This document shows, one piece after another, positions 40,543 to 49,823 of a DNA stretch of 64,000 nucleotides. Below the pieces are notes generated by a model. The model saw nothing but the letters and a program-made list of their open reading frames with translations. It was not told the DNA's origin and made no database searches. Source of the DNA: Leptospira wolffii serovar Khorat str. Khorat-H2 (GTDB lineage: Bacteria; Spirochaetota; Leptospiria; Leptospirales; Leptospiraceae); the NCBI RefSeq assembly GCF_000306115.2, contig NZ_AKWX02000007.1:620001-684000 (forward strand), written 5' to 3'. Position 1 is the first letter of the stretch. Every line of letters starts with the position of its first letter. The position numbers and the translations under genes were made by a program.

Positions 40543-41229
40543 ATGAATTTACTCCTTCGTATTCCTTTTTTATCCCAACTGTCCGTACTTTTTCTATCCT
40601 GCGGATTTAGCGTTCTTCTTTTGATAGCACGGATGATCGTATCCCAGGAGAGAAGCTTTCTTTTTTTAGTCTGGAATTTATTCTTAGCGATCGTGCCGGT
40701 CGTCGTGTCCTATTTCTCCTATTTATATTATCTTTGGAGAGGAGGAAGAATCGGAATTTTCTTCTTCGGCTTATTGTGTGTCTGGTTCATATTCTTTCCT
40801 AACTCGCCTTATATAGTAACGGATTTCATCCACTTACGAGCCAGGCATTCCATACCGATTTGGTTCGATATATTATTGATATTTTCCTTTGCCTGGAGCG
40901 GTTTCTTTGCTGGTTTGATTTCCTTAAGAATGATCCATCTGATCCTGAGCGAAAGAATCGGCGTCCGCAGCGGATGGCTTTTCATTCTCTCGGTGGCACC
41001 TATCACTTCGTTGGGAATTTGTATCGGCAGATTCTATCGTTGGAACAGTTGGGATGTTTTAGAAAATCCCAGGTCCCTTCTTTTGGACTCGTTGGACTTT
41101 CTAGGAAAAGTGATCGGTAGCCCAAGATTAGCAGGAGTCCTGGGGCTCATGTCTTTGGGGCTGGTTCTCGCCTATCTTCTGATTCTTTCCGTAGGGGATA
41201 TGAGAAGGAGTAAGGAAAGAAATTCATAA
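40543..41229 (+). CDS. DUF1361 family membrane protein
   Basis: A 228-residue protein with about seven membrane helices and the DUF1361 signatures NLFLAIVPVVVSYF, FPNSPYIVTDFIHLR, IPIWFDILLIFSFAWSGFFAGLISL and GRFYRWNSWDV. The family is widespread in bacteria, function unknown. I chose ATG 40543 (GGAG 7 bases before) over 40498, which extends into a non-homologous leader. It lies about 100 bases after creD on the same strand; whether it belongs to the same transcript is unclear. Followed at 41252 by a short ORF with a strong ribosome site. Confidence 0.85.
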   Translation: MNLLLRIPFLSQLSVLFLSCGFSVLLLIARMIVSQERSFLFLVWNLFLAIVPVVVSYFSYLYYLWRGGRIGIFFFGLLCVWFIFFPNSPYIVTDFIHLRARHSIPIWFDILLIFSFAWSGFFAGLISLRMIHLILSERIGVRSGWLFILSVAPITSLGICIGRFYRWNSWDVLENPRSLLLDSLDFLGKVIGSPRLAGVLGLMSLGLVLAYLLILSVGDMRRSKERNS

Positions 41230-41251
41230 GGGGATCGGGAGGGGAAGGGTG

Positions 41252-41413
41252 ATGAGATCCAGCCTTTCCGCTTTCGGAAGAATTCTAAAAAAAGTGCTTA
41301 GGGAATTTCGCGAATCGTTCGAAGTTTTAGATGAGCCCAAAAAAGAAGAATTTTTTCTGCAAAAAATCTTTCCCTCCTTCGATCCTGAAAGCCTGAAAAC
41401 AGACGAAAATTAG
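41252..41413 (+). CDS. Putative 53-residue small protein
   Basis: A 53-residue ORF with a strong Shine-Dalgarno region (GGGAGGGGAAGGG just before the ATG), a Leu/Arg/Lys-rich amphipathic N-terminus (SLSAFGRILKKVLREFRESFEVL), and an acidic end. It begins 22 bases after the DUF1361 stop on the same strand and ends inside a perfect 11-bp hairpin. No homologue is known to me. Codon use and ribosome site favour a real gene over chance, but the size keeps this tentative. Its A-rich 3' part resembles local base composition. Confidence 0.45.
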   Translation: MRSSLSAFGRILKKVLREFRESFEVLDEPKKEEFFLQKIFPSFDPESLKTDEN

Positions 41414-41440
41414 CGAATTTAATCTAAAATCGCTAATTTT
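41406..41440 (+). terminator. Hairpin overlapping the small ORF stop
   Basis: AAAATTAGCGA (41406-41416) pairs perfectly with TCGCTAATTTT (41430-41440) around a 13-base loop; the stop TAG of the small ORF is inside the left arm. The right arm ends in TTTT. Fits a terminator for the creD/DUF1361 side, so the flagellin gene needs its own promoter. Confidence 0.65.
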
Positions 41441-41588
41441 AATCAAAAACGTAAGAATTAATCCCTGCCTATCCCATCTCCGAAGATATATCTGAAGGAA
41501 ACTCGAGGAATTCTAGGATATTTCCCGGATTTTCGATCCTTCATTTATAAAAATAGAAAAAGACCAAAACCAAACCAACGCACAAGAA

Positions 41589-41633
41589 CCCGGCACGGAC
41601 GCCGGGCTCATGATCAGTTTCAAGGAGGAAACT
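41589..41633 (+). promoter_or_regulatory. Leader hairpins with Shine-Dalgarno in hexaloop before first flaB
   Basis: Two small perfect hairpins precede the start codon: CCCGGC/GCCGGG with loop ACGGAC (41589-41606), then AGTTTC/GAAACT with loop AAGGAG (41616-41633), one base before ATG 41635. The AAGGAG loop is the ribosome site itself. A GGA inside a hexaloop over a short stem is the classic CsrA target geometry. CsrA control of flagellin translation is known in Borrelia and Bacillus; here it is inference from structure. Confidence 0.55.
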
Positions 41634-41634
41634 C

Positions 41635-42480
41635 ATGATCATTAACCACAACTTAGCCGCGATTAACTCCCACCGCGTTCTGAAGTTCCAGAACAACGAA
41701 GTGGCGAAAAACATGGAGGCTCTCTCTTCCGGTATGCGTATCAACCGTGCCGGTGACGACGCTTCCGGTCTTGCCGTTTCCGAGAAGATGAGAACTCAGG
41801 TGAAAGGACTTCGCCAAGCGGAGAGAAACACCGAGGACGGTATGTCCCTGATCCAAACTACGGAAGGGTATCTGCAGGAAACTAACGATATCATCCAAAG
41901 GATCCGCGTACTTGCCATCCAATCTTCTAACGGTATCTACGGCGCCGAAGACCGCCAAATGATCCAAGTGGAAGTTTCTCAGCTCGTTGACGAGATCGAT
42001 CGCATTTCCTCCCAAGCAGAGTTCAATAAGATGGCATTGCTCCAAGGCGATTTCGCCCGTGGATCAAGAACCGCGTCTATGTGGTTCCACATCGGACCGA
42101 ACCAGCACCAGAGGGAACGGGTTTATATCGCAACGATGACCGCTAAAGCCTTGAACTTGATCAAAGCTGACGGCTCTCTGTTGACTCTCTCCACTGCAGA
42201 GTGGGCGAACGACGCAATCGGACTTTTGGACGATGCGTTAATGAAAATCAACAAACAAAGAGCAAACCTCGGAGCTTACTTCAACCGTTTAGAGCATGCT
42301 TCTAAAGGCCTGATGGTAGCTTACGAGAACATCCAAGCTTCAGAGTCGAGAATCAGGGACGCGGATATGGCAGAGGAAACTGTATCGTTCACTAAGAACC
42401 AGATCCTGGTTCAGTCCGGTACTGCTATGTTAGCTCAGGCTAACGTAAGACCTCAGTCCGTCCTCCAGTTACTTAGGTAA
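41635..42480 (+). CDS. flaB: Flagellin FlaB (first copy)
   Basis: A 281-residue periplasmic flagellin, about the length of spirochaetal FlaB cores. The N-terminal D0/D1 region ([51 protein letters not shown]) and C-terminal region ([44 protein letters not shown]) are conserved. The middle is short without the surface domain of external flagellins. It polymerises in the filament core beneath the outer membrane, exported through the flagellar type III system. A terminator follows; the second copy is 415 bases downstream with its own promoter. Confidence 0.96.
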   Translation: MIINHNLAAINSHRVLKFQNNEVAKNMEALSSGMRINRAGDDASGLAVSEKMRTQVKGLRQAERNTEDGMSLIQTTEGYLQETNDIIQRIRVLAIQSSNGIYGAEDRQMIQVEVSQLVDEIDRISSQAEFNKMALLQGDFARGSRTASMWFHIGPNQHQRERVYIATMTAKALNLIKADGSLLTLSTAEWANDAIGLLDDALMKINKQRANLGAYFNRLEHASKGLMVAYENIQASESRIRDADMAEETVSFTKNQILVQSGTAMLAQANVRPQSVLQLLR

Positions 42481-42487
42481 TTAGGAC

Positions 42488-42531
42488 TTTCCGGCAGCGG
42501 GGGCAGCAATGCTCCCGCACCGGGAATCTTT
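42488..42531 (+). terminator. Terminator after first flaB
   Basis: GCGGGGGCA pairs with TGCTCCCGC around GCAA (one mismatch), inside an outer CCGG/CCGG stem, followed by TCTTTT. Located just after the first flaB stop. Likely ends the first transcript. Confidence 0.75.
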
Positions 42532-42706
42532 TGAGTTTAGATTCGAAGCCGCGTAAGCGGCTATCTTTGTCTGAGCACCTAAAAAGAGGCACGGGAAAAA
42601 TACTGGGGACTTGACTCGAATAATTATCCCAATCTTTTTCCGGTTCCTTTTTTAGGAAGAATTTCCTAAGAACCAAAGAACCCGGGTCGAATAGACTCGT
42701 GACTCG

Positions 42707-42735
42707 TTGAACGTATAAAAGGGCGGTACTATATA
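42707..42735 (+). promoter_or_regulatory. Sigma-70-type promoter of second flaB
   Basis: TTGAAC (42707-42712) and TATATA (42730-42735) are separated by exactly 17 bases, a near-ideal housekeeping promoter; transcription would start near 42742, giving a leader of about 150 bases. No convincing sigma-28 box was found. Confidence 0.7.
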
Positions 42736-42789
42736 AGAGTAATCTTATGTAATCAGTGTAGATAAACATCCATTCCTCCTCGGGAGAAT

Positions 42790-42888
<99 letters not shown>

Positions 42889-42894
42889 TGTAGG

Positions 42895-43743
42895 ATGATT
42901 ATCAATCACAACCTGAGCGCGGTGAACTCTCATCGCTCTCTGAAGTTCAACGAGCAAGCTGTGGATAAAACCATGAAAGCTTTATCGTCCGGTATGAGGA
43001 TCAACTCCGCCGGCGACGACGCTTCTGGTTTGGCTGTCTCCGAGAAACTTCGGACCCAAATCAACGGTCTGAGGCAAGCGGAGAGGAATACGGAAGACGG
43101 GATGAGTTTCATCCAGACTGCTGAGGGTTTCCTCCAGCAGACCTCGGACATCATCCAAAGAATCCGGGTTTTGGCCATCCAAACCTCGAATGGAATCTAC
43201 AGCCCCGAAGACAGACAGTTGGTTCAGGTGGAAGTTTCCGCTTTAGTCGACGAGGTGGATCGGATTGCTTCCCAAGCGGAGTTCAACCGATTCAAATTGT
43301 TCGAAGGAGATTTCGCAAGAGGTTCTAAAAGAGCTTCTATGTGGTTCCATATGGGACCGAACCAGAACCAAAGGGAGAGGTTCTTCATTGGAACCATGAC
43401 TTCCCGGGCGTTAAAGCTGACCAAGGCTGACGGCAGACCCATTGCGGTTTCTTCTCCTGGGGAAGCGAACGACGTGATCGGCTTAGCCGACGCCGCGCTC
43501 GGAAAGATCATGAAACAGAGGGCGGATATGGGGGCTTATTTTAACAGGCTCGAATATTCCGCAAAGGGGCTCATGGCTGCATACGAAAATATGCAAGCCT
43601 CCGAGTCTAGAATTCGGGACGCGGATATGGCGGAGGAAATGGTTACGCTAACTACAAAACAAATACTCGTGCAGAGTGGTACGGCGATGTTAGTGCAAGC
43701 CAATATGAAACCGAATTCGGTCCTGAAACTTCTCCAACTTTAG
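42895..43743 (+). CDS. flaB: Flagellin FlaB (second copy)
   Basis: A 282-residue flagellin closely similar to the first copy: same N-terminal [34 protein letters not shown], and C-terminal [46 protein letters not shown] chose ATG 42895, where homology begins and AAGGAG lies 6 bases before; an ATG at 42790 lies in the leader. Spirochaetes usually have several FlaB core flagellins, so this is a tandem paralogue. Which FlaB numbers apply is not decidable here. A 12-bp terminator follows. Confidence 0.96.
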   Translation: MIINHNLSAVNSHRSLKFNEQAVDKTMKALSSGMRINSAGDDASGLAVSEKLRTQINGLRQAERNTEDGMSFIQTAEGFLQQTSDIIQRIRVLAIQTSNGIYSPEDRQLVQVEVSALVDEVDRIASQAEFNRFKLFEGDFARGSKRASMWFHMGPNQNQRERFFIGTMTSRALKLTKADGRPIAVSSPGEANDVIGLADAALGKIMKQRADMGAYFNRLEYSAKGLMAAYENMQASESRIRDADMAEEMVTLTTKQILVQSGTAMLVQANMKPNSVLKLLQL

Positions 43744-43759
43744 TCTTTGGGAAGAAGGT

Positions 43760-43792
43760 GCCACCGGAAGATTCTCTTCCGGTGGCTTTTTT
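43760..43792 (+). terminator. Strong terminator after second flaB
   Basis: A perfect 12-bp stem GCCACCGGAAGA/TCTTCCGGTGGC with a TTC loop followed by six T. Located 17 bases after the stop. Confidence 0.93.
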
Positions 43793-43802
43793 ATATCCCG
43801 AC

Positions 43803-43914
43803 GTATTAGAAGAGTTCGAAACTCTTCTAATACATATTCGTCTAAATTGGATATTTCTAAATAGGACCGGTAAAAAAGAAGGACCGATTCTTACAAAAAA
43901 TTCCGGTCCTATTT
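43803..43914. repeat. Two further perfect hairpins downstream of the flagellin terminator
   Basis: GTATTAGAAGAGTT (43803-43816) and AACTCTTCTAATAC (43820-43833) form a perfect 14-bp stem with a CGA loop. Next, AAATAGGACCGG (43859-43870) pairs perfectly with CCGGTCCTATTT (43903-43914) and the loop holds a third AGGACCG copy. The second is followed by T residues. Both lie in the gap before the lipoprotein gene at 44017. Possible small RNA or tandem terminators. Confidence 0.5.
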
Positions 43915-44016
43915 TTATCCGATAAGTATATAGATTTCGAAGAGAACGATTTAGCTTGACTCTATTCCGTCCTTTCGTGAAAATTCCGAGGCATCTTTTC
44001 CCGAAAGGATAATGGA

Positions 44017-44784
44017 ATGATTCGTAGCCTCCTCATCTTAGCGATACTATTGGAATTACACTGTGCGACAGCAGATTCGGAAAGAAAGTCGACATCCGAG
44101 TCCGATAATTCGATTACGATAGATTGCTCGGATACCAAAAGCCCGTATCACCCCTCGGCGGTGGCGAGTAGAGGCGGTTTTTCAGTTACTCGATTCTTAG
44201 AAACTTCTCCTTCTTACATTGCCCATGAAAATTTCCTGAAACAAAACCAGAAAATCTGGGATAAGGCAAATGCGGATTACCAAGCCAGAAAATTCCAGGA
44301 AGTCAGGACATCCCTGCAAACCTTGGTAACGAAATACGAAAAAGATTTAACGTTAAGGGAATTATATGCGAAGTCCTGGTATTGGAGTCTGGGAAATAGG
44401 GGTAAGGAAGATAAGCTACTTGCTTTCTATTTGGATCTATATAAGCGCATTCAGAATGAAATCGACTTACAAGACGGAATCCGAAAAAAAGACGAGGTCA
44501 TTTTAGTTGCCGGATTCCACGATGTGGAATGGAAGATCGCGACCATTTATCTTGACAGAGCGGAGTGGCAAACAGCGGAATCCTACTTAGAATTATCTCT
44601 GTTCGGAGGAACCATGCTCTCTGACGGATATAATACCAAGCATCCCGCAATCATTGAGAATTATGCCTACCTAACTGAAACCGCATATTATCTGAAGGAT
44701 AAAGACAAGAACCGTTTTTATTTCTGCAAAACCAAGCAATTGGATCCTCAAAATACCTACGTATTTCAGTTTTTACTCCGTTAA
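44017..44784 (+). CDS. Hypothetical lipoprotein with TPR-like repeats
   Basis: A 255-residue lipoprotein with a signal ending ILLELHC (Leptospira-like relaxed lipobox). The mature part is helical with repeat-like Leu/Tyr/Ala positions (WDKANADYQARKFQEVRTSLQTLV, DRAEWQTAESYLELSLFGG, NYAYLTETAYYLKDKDKN), resembling TPR units. It stands alone after the flagellin block. TPR-like lipoproteins often scaffold envelope complexes, but no partner is evident. No known domain is assigned. Confidence 0.6.
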   Translation: MIRSLLILAILLELHCATADSERKSTSESDNSITIDCSDTKSPYHPSAVASRGGFSVTRFLETSPSYIAHENFLKQNQKIWDKANADYQARKFQEVRTSLQTLVTKYEKDLTLRELYAKSWYWSLGNRGKEDKLLAFYLDLYKRIQNEIDLQDGIRKKDEVILVAGFHDVEWKIATIYLDRAEWQTAESYLELSLFGGTMLSDGYNTKHPAIIENYAYLTETAYYLKDKDKNRFYFCKTKQLDPQNTYVFQFLLR

Positions 44785-44865
44785 ATCTGAGTTTTTCTTT
44801 CATTCCCTTCGCTTCGATCCTGAAAAAAATTTTGGATGGGGATAGTTGTTTTATTTATTTAAGTA

Positions 44866-44901
44866 TTGACTTATATAAGTGACGGATTTAATATTCGATC
44901 A
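44866..44901 (+). promoter_or_regulatory. Promoter with operator palindrome, leaderless arsR-type start
   Basis: TTGACT (44866-44871) and TAATAT (44889-44894) are 17 bases apart. The A of the ATG at 44901 is seven bases after the -10 box, the expected start point, so the mRNA would have no leader; no Shine-Dalgarno exists. The perfect palindrome ACTTATATAAGT (44869-44880) covers the -35 edge and spacer, a plausible operator for the encoded ArsR protein. Confidence 0.7.
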
Positions 44902-45221
44902 TGCAAGCATTAGATGCGATCGCAGATCCAACAAGGCGTAAGATCTTAGAACTATTGTTCGAAGGGGAATTGGGGGCGGGTGAAATTGCAGGGCATTTCG
45001 ATATTAGCCAAGCCGCGATCTCCCAGCACCTGAAAGTTTTGAGAGATTGCCATTTGATCCAGGCTAGAGTGGATGGGCAACGTAGGATCCATTCCCTGGA
45101 CTATAGAGGTTGGAAAGAGATCCAAGACTGGCTGGATCGAGCCAAGAATTTCTGGGAAGGAAGATTGGACGCCTTGGAAAAGGAATTGAGAGCCAATAAA
45201 ATGAGGAAGGAGAAGAGATAG
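44901..45221 (+). CDS. ArsR-family transcriptional regulator
   Basis: A 106-residue winged-helix repressor. The HTH is seen in DPTRRKILELLFEGELGAGEIAGHFDISQAAISQHLKVLRDCHLIQARVDGQRRIHSLD. Metal-binding motifs such as ELCVCDL of ArsR/SmtB are absent, so this is not a typical metal sensor; it belongs with the SRPBCC-linked group whose partner is encoded next. It is likely an autorepressor acting at the palindrome at 44869-44880. Transcription seems leaderless. The next gene starts one base after its stop. Confidence 0.9.
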   Translation: MQALDAIADPTRRKILELLFEGELGAGEIAGHFDISQAAISQHLKVLRDCHLIQARVDGQRRIHSLDYRGWKEIQDWLDRAKNFWEGRLDALEKELRANKMRKEKR

Positions 45222-45222
45222 C

Positions 45223-45771
45223 ATGAAGAATCTATCCATTAATAAGAATTACGGTACTTTCGTATCCGACAGCGAAGTGCGTTTCGAAAGATTATTACCC
45301 GGACCGATACAGACAGTTTGGGAATACCTAACCGATTCCGAGAAAAGGGGAACCTGGCTCGCCAAAGGAAATATGGAGATGAGAGTAGGAGGGAAGGTGG
45401 AATTAAACTTTCTGCATTCTTCTCTTTCGGATGAGAAGACTTATCCGGATCGATTCAAGGCCATGGAAAACGGAATCAGCGGCGAGGAAACGATTACTGA
45501 AATCGATCCACCTCGATTCTTAAGTTTTACTTGGTATCCGGATTCGGAGGTGAGTTTCGAATTGATCGAAAAGGGAGAGGACGTTCTTCTAACAGTAAGA
45601 CATCATAAATTGAAGAAGGATAACGATAAGCTTTTGGTTTCCGCCGGATGGCATTCCCATCTGGATATATTGGTTTCCAAATTGTATAAGGAAACCGTTC
45701 CCAAATTCTGGCAAAGTTTCTTAAAATACGAATCCGAATACGAAAAGGCTTTGAAGGTAGCCGGGAAATAA
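45223..45771 (+). CDS. SRPBCC / AHSA1-type domain protein
   Basis: A 182-residue soluble protein of the START/Bet v1-like fold: VRFERLLPGPIQTVWEYLTDSEKRGTWLAKGNMEMRVGGKVEL, EETITEIDPPRFLSFTW, then VSFELIEKGEDVLLTVRHHKL and the C-terminal helix. The hydrophobic cavity of this fold binds small molecules or acts as a chaperone partner. ArsR-SRPBCC pairs like this are common in bacteria and usually form an autoregulated operon; the protein may bind the same ligand that the regulator senses. Ligand unknown. Confidence 0.88.
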   Translation: MKNLSINKNYGTFVSDSEVRFERLLPGPIQTVWEYLTDSEKRGTWLAKGNMEMRVGGKVELNFLHSSLSDEKTYPDRFKAMENGISGEETITEIDPPRFLSFTWYPDSEVSFELIEKGEDVLLTVRHHKLKKDNDKLLVSAGWHSHLDILVSKLYKETVPKFWQSFLKYESEYEKALKVAGK

Positions 45772-45780
45772 ATAAAAAAG

Positions 45781-45803
45781 GCCGACGAAATTCTCGCCGG
45801 CCT
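45781..45803. terminator. Terminator between convergent genes
   Basis: GGCCG and CGGCC flank an imperfect inner stem, with an A run before and CTTCTTTTC after. Located between the SRPBCC gene and the convergent lipoprotein gene; likely serves both. Confidence 0.75.
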
Positions 45804-45827
45804 CCTTCTTTTCGGATTCGAAACCGA

Positions 45828-47075
45828 TTATTTATTCGGAGTGAATTCCAAGGATACCACTCCTCTCGAAGCGGATTTTACGTTTAGTTTCTTACTAGCC
45901 AAGAAAGAGAAACCTCTATCCTTCTTGTATACCAACTCGTCCATGAAGAGAGCGTCTTTTCCGGGGTAGGTGACTTCCCATTCGGATCCGTTCACGTCTG
46001 AGGTTCTGATATTGATATCTTTAGCCGCAGTCAATTCGGTGAGATCGTCCTTGAACTTGGTGGCTTCGTCTGCGTTCAATCCGGTAAATTTCAGAATGAT
46101 GGTGTTATTCTCTGTGAGATTGAACCATTCTTCTTTTAATTGTTTGCTTACCTTCTTGGTTACGCTTTCCGCCCAAGCAGCGACCGCTTTCTCGCGGGAA
46201 ACTTTTTGGGTGATGTCCGCTCCTCTTCCGTCTCCGGTTCCGGTATCCACGATCTTACCGTCTCCCCAAAGTAGGACTACCTTGTAGGATCCGGTTGCCG
46301 CAGTACTGAAGATCGGACGATCCAAGTTTTTACCGCCTATATTGGAAATCTGGCCTTGGTCTTCGGTTTCAACGGTTCCTACAATCAGGACCTCCGCACC
46401 GGAAGCTTGGGCTTGGGCGATGATAGGAGAACCCGCATCCAAACCGCCGATCGCATCCGCATTGACTCCGGAAGGTTTTACGGTTTTAGAAGCGGTACTC
46501 GGATCTACGATTTTGTTTCCCGCTTTTTTCAAAGCCTTGATGACCTCTGCTTCCGCGATATTATTCGCGCTCAGTGGAGGAACAGGAGTTCCGCCAACAA
46601 CGGAAGGGATCAAAACCACGAGTCTAGGATTACCAACGTCCGCGAGCAGAGACTCTACTGCGGTCGAAAGTTTGGTTTCTTCGATCGTGCAACGAACGGT
46701 GAGTTTTAAAATCGGTTGGGTATCTATTTTACCTTCCGCCTCGTCCACGATATCGTAGGTCTTTACGAATGCATCGGTCTTGGAAAGTAGACTAGAGCCC
46801 AAGCTTTCTCCGTCGGAGGCTTGGCTTTTGTTGGAGATCTCCTCTCCGACGACTTTACGAACCGCGTTGATCTTCGCGTCTTTGATGGCTCTTTGTTTTG
46901 CGTTGGCCTTATCGCCGTTGTAGATGGGAGCCTCTCCTAAGACGGTGATCGTATTGCCTTCGCGAGTATATTCTTCCTTTTTTTTACGGCCGGTACTGCT
47001 ACCGGTTGCGCATGCAAAAGTGAAACCTAGTATGAGTGTGAGAGCGGTGAACCGCAGGATGGGCAGCTTTGCCAT
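45828..47075 (-). CDS. Large lipoprotein with FlgT-like N-terminal domain (possibly LipL46-like)
   Basis: A 415-residue lipoprotein with signal ending LILGFTFAC. The mature N-terminus is basic ([15 protein letters not shown]), followed by a domain [34 protein letters not shown] that resembles FlgT/LPP20-type N-terminal domains. Middle region binds or assembles ([26 protein letters not shown]), the end is beta-rich. Its size and style match known major leptospiral lipoproteins such as LipL46, but I cannot confirm that name. A good AAGGAAG ribosome site precedes the ATG. Expected on the outer-membrane inner or outer face. Confidence 0.75.
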   Translation of the reverse strand: MAKLPILRFTALTLILGFTFACATGSSTGRKKKEEYTREGNTITVLGEAPIYNGDKANAKQRAIKDAKINAVRKVVGEEISNKSQASDGESLGSSLLSKTDAFVKTYDIVDEAEGKIDTQPILKLTVRCTIEETKLSTAVESLLADVGNPRLVVLIPSVVGGTPVPPLSANNIAEAEVIKALKKAGNKIVDPSTASKTVKPSGVNADAIGGLDAGSPIIAQAQASGAEVLIVGTVETEDQGQISNIGGKNLDRPIFSTAATGSYKVVLLWGDGKIVDTGTGDGRGADITQKVSREKAVAAWAESVTKKVSKQLKEEWFNLTENNTIILKFTGLNADEATKFKDDLTELTAAKDINIRTSDVNGSEWEVTYPGKDALFMDELVYKKDRGFSFLASKKLNVKSASRGVVSLEFTPNK

Positions 47076-47141
47076 ATCGCTTCCTTTTTCTCCTTGATGA
47101 ATTGAATTCTGTCTATTTACTGAACAAATAAGGTATCTTAC

Positions 47142-48401
47142 ATGCGGTTCAAAGAAAGAAACAAAAAAATCCTAACTTTACTCATTTTTTTTCTGACAAT
47201 ATGCTCCGACTCTTGCGCGGAAGCATCATCCAGACGTCATATTTCCAAATCTAAAATCATCCCGGCCGAAGTTTCCTTTTATGAAGAAGTATTACCGACT
47301 CTCGCCGGCAAAAATGTCGTACTTGTTACGAATCCTTCCGGAATCGGCAGACATCCGGAAAAGATCCTGAAGGAATTCAAGGATAAGAAAGTCAAAATCA
47401 AGCATCTGATCGGACTAGAACACGGCTTTCTGGGTTTGGAAGAGGACTTTAGTAAGTCACCCGTTACAGTAGACGAAACGTTTCAATTACCGATTTATCA
47501 TATTTATAAAGTAAAGAATTCCGAGATTCCCGCTATATTAAAAGGAGCCGATGCGATCGTATTCGACGTGGTGGATATGGGAATGCGCTGTTATACTTAT
47601 TTGAGCGTACTCAAACGATTGATGGACAATCTTCCGGATCCGAATACCCGTTTCATCGTTTTGGATCATCCCAATCCCGCCTTATATCTGGGCGCGAGGG
47701 GAGAAGGGATACAAAAGAAATTCCTGAATTTCGCGGGAGAATTTCCCTCCCTATTCTTCACGGGTATGACTCTGGGAGAAGCTGCCGCCTTCTACAACGG
47801 AGAATATCTTTCCGGCAAAGTAAAATTGGATATCGTTTCCCCTACGAACCTGAAGAGAGGATTCGATTGGGAGAAGGACGGAATTCCATGGTCTACTCCT
47901 TCCCCGAATCTTCCCGTCTTGGATGCGGCCAGAAATTATCTGGGGCTCGTATTATTAGAAGGAGTCAACGTTTCCGTAGGAAGGGGAACTCAGGCTCCTT
48001 TCATCTATTTCGGAGCTCCTTGGATGAACGAACCGGAATCGGTGATTAGCGAACTAAACGAGGATAGCAACGGGGATTATTATTACCAGAGCGTATTCTT
48101 CAAACCTACTTTCGGCCCTTTTAAGGGAGAGATTTGTAGAGGGCTAAGACTCACCGTAGTAAATAAGAAATACGATCCGATCCGTATGGCTTATAACCTA
48201 ACCTCCATTCTGAAAAAGCATTACAAAGACTTTAAGTGGAGACAGTATGCGGACGGGTCGCATAATATAGATTTCCTTTGGGGAACGGAAAAATTCCGGG
48301 AATCCGTGGACGCGGGAAAAACCTACGAAGAATTTAGGAAAACTTATGCGGAAACGGAATCCGCAACCAATAAGCAGATAGAAAAGTATCTGCTCTACTA
48401 A
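47142..48401 (+). CDS. NamZ-like exo-beta-N-acetylmuramidase (DUF1343)
   Basis: A 419-residue exported enzyme with a signal peptide ([17 protein letters not shown]). DUF1343 features are clear: [14 protein letters not shown], the catalytic-region [59 protein letters not shown] and [11 protein letters not shown]. In Bacillus NamZ releases MurNAc from peptidoglycan fragment ends; a wall-recycling role in the periplasm is inferred. The Glu of EHGF is kept. The next gene starts 31 bases later on the same strand and may be co-transcribed. Confidence 0.85.
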   Translation: MRFKERNKKILTLLIFFLTICSDSCAEASSRRHISKSKIIPAEVSFYEEVLPTLAGKNVVLVTNPSGIGRHPEKILKEFKDKKVKIKHLIGLEHGFLGLEEDFSKSPVTVDETFQLPIYHIYKVKNSEIPAILKGADAIVFDVVDMGMRCYTYLSVLKRLMDNLPDPNTRFIVLDHPNPALYLGARGEGIQKKFLNFAGEFPSLFFTGMTLGEAAAFYNGEYLSGKVKLDIVSPTNLKRGFDWEKDGIPWSTPSPNLPVLDAARNYLGLVLLEGVNVSVGRGTQAPFIYFGAPWMNEPESVISELNEDSNGDYYYQSVFFKPTFGPFKGEICRGLRLTVVNKKYDPIRMAYNLTSILKKHYKDFKWRQYADGSHNIDFLWGTEKFRESVDAGKTYEEFRKTYAETESATNKQIEKYLLY

Positions 48402-48432
48402 GGCTAAATCCGAAAAGTTCGAATAGATACAT

Positions 48433-48966
48433 ATGAATATTAGAATTTGGAGCATTCTCTCGCTCTTGTTATTCTTTTCTCCGATTCTATCCCTATCCGC
48501 GGAATGGAAAGAATACGGTTTGAAAGAAGTATTGGGAAGATTGAAATATTACGCTTTTGCGAAGATCGCGCAGAGCGTCCGAAGAGGGGCGAACTTCGAT
48601 CAGGAAATCCGACTAAAGGAAAGTCCCTGTGAGGATACTTTTCCGGAATTGGAGGGAGAGTTTCGTTGTTCTTGGCTTAGAGTCTCTACGGTAGAGGCCA
48701 AGGATTCCGGTCCGGAAGCGGAACTTGTAGGAAAATGGTATGAAGGGCATACCCTCGCAGGTAAAGGAGTTCTATCCGTACCGGGAAGGAACGGCTCGCC
48801 GGATCTTAGAATATTCTACCATACGGACGGAAGAATCAGCCATTATTCTTTCGGAGATAGGATCGTAGTATTCGATTGGAAGGGACAGGAAATCAGTACT
48901 ATTCTTTCTGTAAAAGTGGATTCTCAGTTGCGGCCTTTAGGTGGTAAGGAATACTTTTTCCCATGA
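48433..48966 (+). CDS. Hypothetical exported protein
   Basis: A 177-residue protein with a signal peptide ([16 protein letters not shown], cleavage after SLSA). The mature part has two Cys (SPCEDTF, FRCSWL) fit for a disulphide, and a beta-rich end ([25 protein letters not shown]). Its last four bases overlap the start of the DUF2797 gene, so translation is coupled. Position after the NamZ-like gene suggests an envelope role, but no domain is recognised. Confidence 0.6.
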   Translation: MNIRIWSILSLLLFFSPILSLSAEWKEYGLKEVLGRLKYYAFAKIAQSVRRGANFDQEIRLKESPCEDTFPELEGEFRCSWLRVSTVEAKDSGPEAELVGKWYEGHTLAGKGVLSVPGRNGSPDLRIFYHTDGRISHYSFGDRIVVFDWKGQEISTILSVKVDSQLRPLGGKEYFFP

Positions 48967-49817
48967 AAGAAATCTCCCGGGGATTCTTGCGAATGATGGA
49001 CCATTCCGGTCTAGACCCCGTGGAATACGTTTGGGTGACTGCGGAATATGCCTCCGGAGATTCCGGGAAACAGGAAGCCAAGGAAGTCGCCGCTACATTT
49101 AGGATGAACGATCTAGTAGGCAAGAGGGTAAAATTGGAATTTACCGGCAAGATCCGATGCGTCCATTGCGGAAAAATCACGAGCAAAAGTTTCAACCAGG
49201 GAAGTTGCTTCCAATGTTTTCAGACTCTGGCGCAGAATGATCTCTGTATTCTCCGTCCCGAGACCTGCCATTTTCATTTAGGAACCTGCAGAGAGCCGGA
49301 ATGGGGAGAAGGATACTGCTTTCAAAAGCATACCGTCTATCTGGCCAATACGAGCGGACTGAAAGTGGGAATCACCAGAGAGAAGCCCGTTTCGAATCGT
49401 TGGGTGGACCAAGGTGCGCAGGAAGCGGTTCCTCTCTTGGAAGTGAACTATAGGAGGGACGCGGGACTCATAGAGAAGGAATTCACTTCGGTCATAGACG
49501 ATAAGACCAAATGGCAAAAGATGGTGACAGAGGATTCGGAACCTTTCGATCTTCCCGCAAAGAAAAAGGAATTATTGGAAATCCTGGAGTCTTGGGATCT
49601 AGGAGTGCCGTATACGGAAGTCGAAGAAACCGTTCCCACCAAGTTAAAATATCCAATATTAGAATATCCTAAAAAATCCAAGTCTTTCAATCCCGAAAAG
49701 GAAACGGAGATAGACTCCAAATTATTGGGAATCAAGGGACAATACCTTCTTTTCGAAAGCGGAGTGATCAATATTCGCTCCTACGGCGGTTATGAGATTG
49801 TACTTAGCAGCGATTGA
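48963..49817 (+). CDS. DUF2797 protein with zinc-ribbon-like motifs
   Basis: A 284-residue cytoplasmic protein matching DUF2797. It holds Cys pairs (CVHCGK, then CFQCFQ) and a Cys/His cluster (CHFHLGTC) consistent with two zinc sites, the block [34 protein letters not shown], and [12 protein letters not shown]. The LKVGITRE region resembles GIY-YIG-type folds in shape only. Members are uncharacterised. The gene overlaps the preceding exported-protein gene by four bases (ATGA), yet is itself without signal peptide, so the pair may simply share expression. Confidence 0.8.
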   Translation: MKEISRGFLRMMDHSGLDPVEYVWVTAEYASGDSGKQEAKEVAATFRMNDLVGKRVKLEFTGKIRCVHCGKITSKSFNQGSCFQCFQTLAQNDLCILRPETCHFHLGTCREPEWGEGYCFQKHTVYLANTSGLKVGITREKPVSNRWVDQGAQEAVPLLEVNYRRDAGLIEKEFTSVIDDKTKWQKMVTEDSEPFDLPAKKKELLEILESWDLGVPYTEVEETVPTKLKYPILEYPKKSKSFNPEKETEIDSKLLGIKGQYLLFESGVINIRSYGGYEIVLSSD

Positions 49818-49823
49818 ATTAGA

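Noticed and set aside
41440..41634. Sigma-28 promoter for the first flagellin
   Set aside because: A CCGAAGATAT-like word lacks a matching upstream TAAA at proper spacing, so I did not call it.
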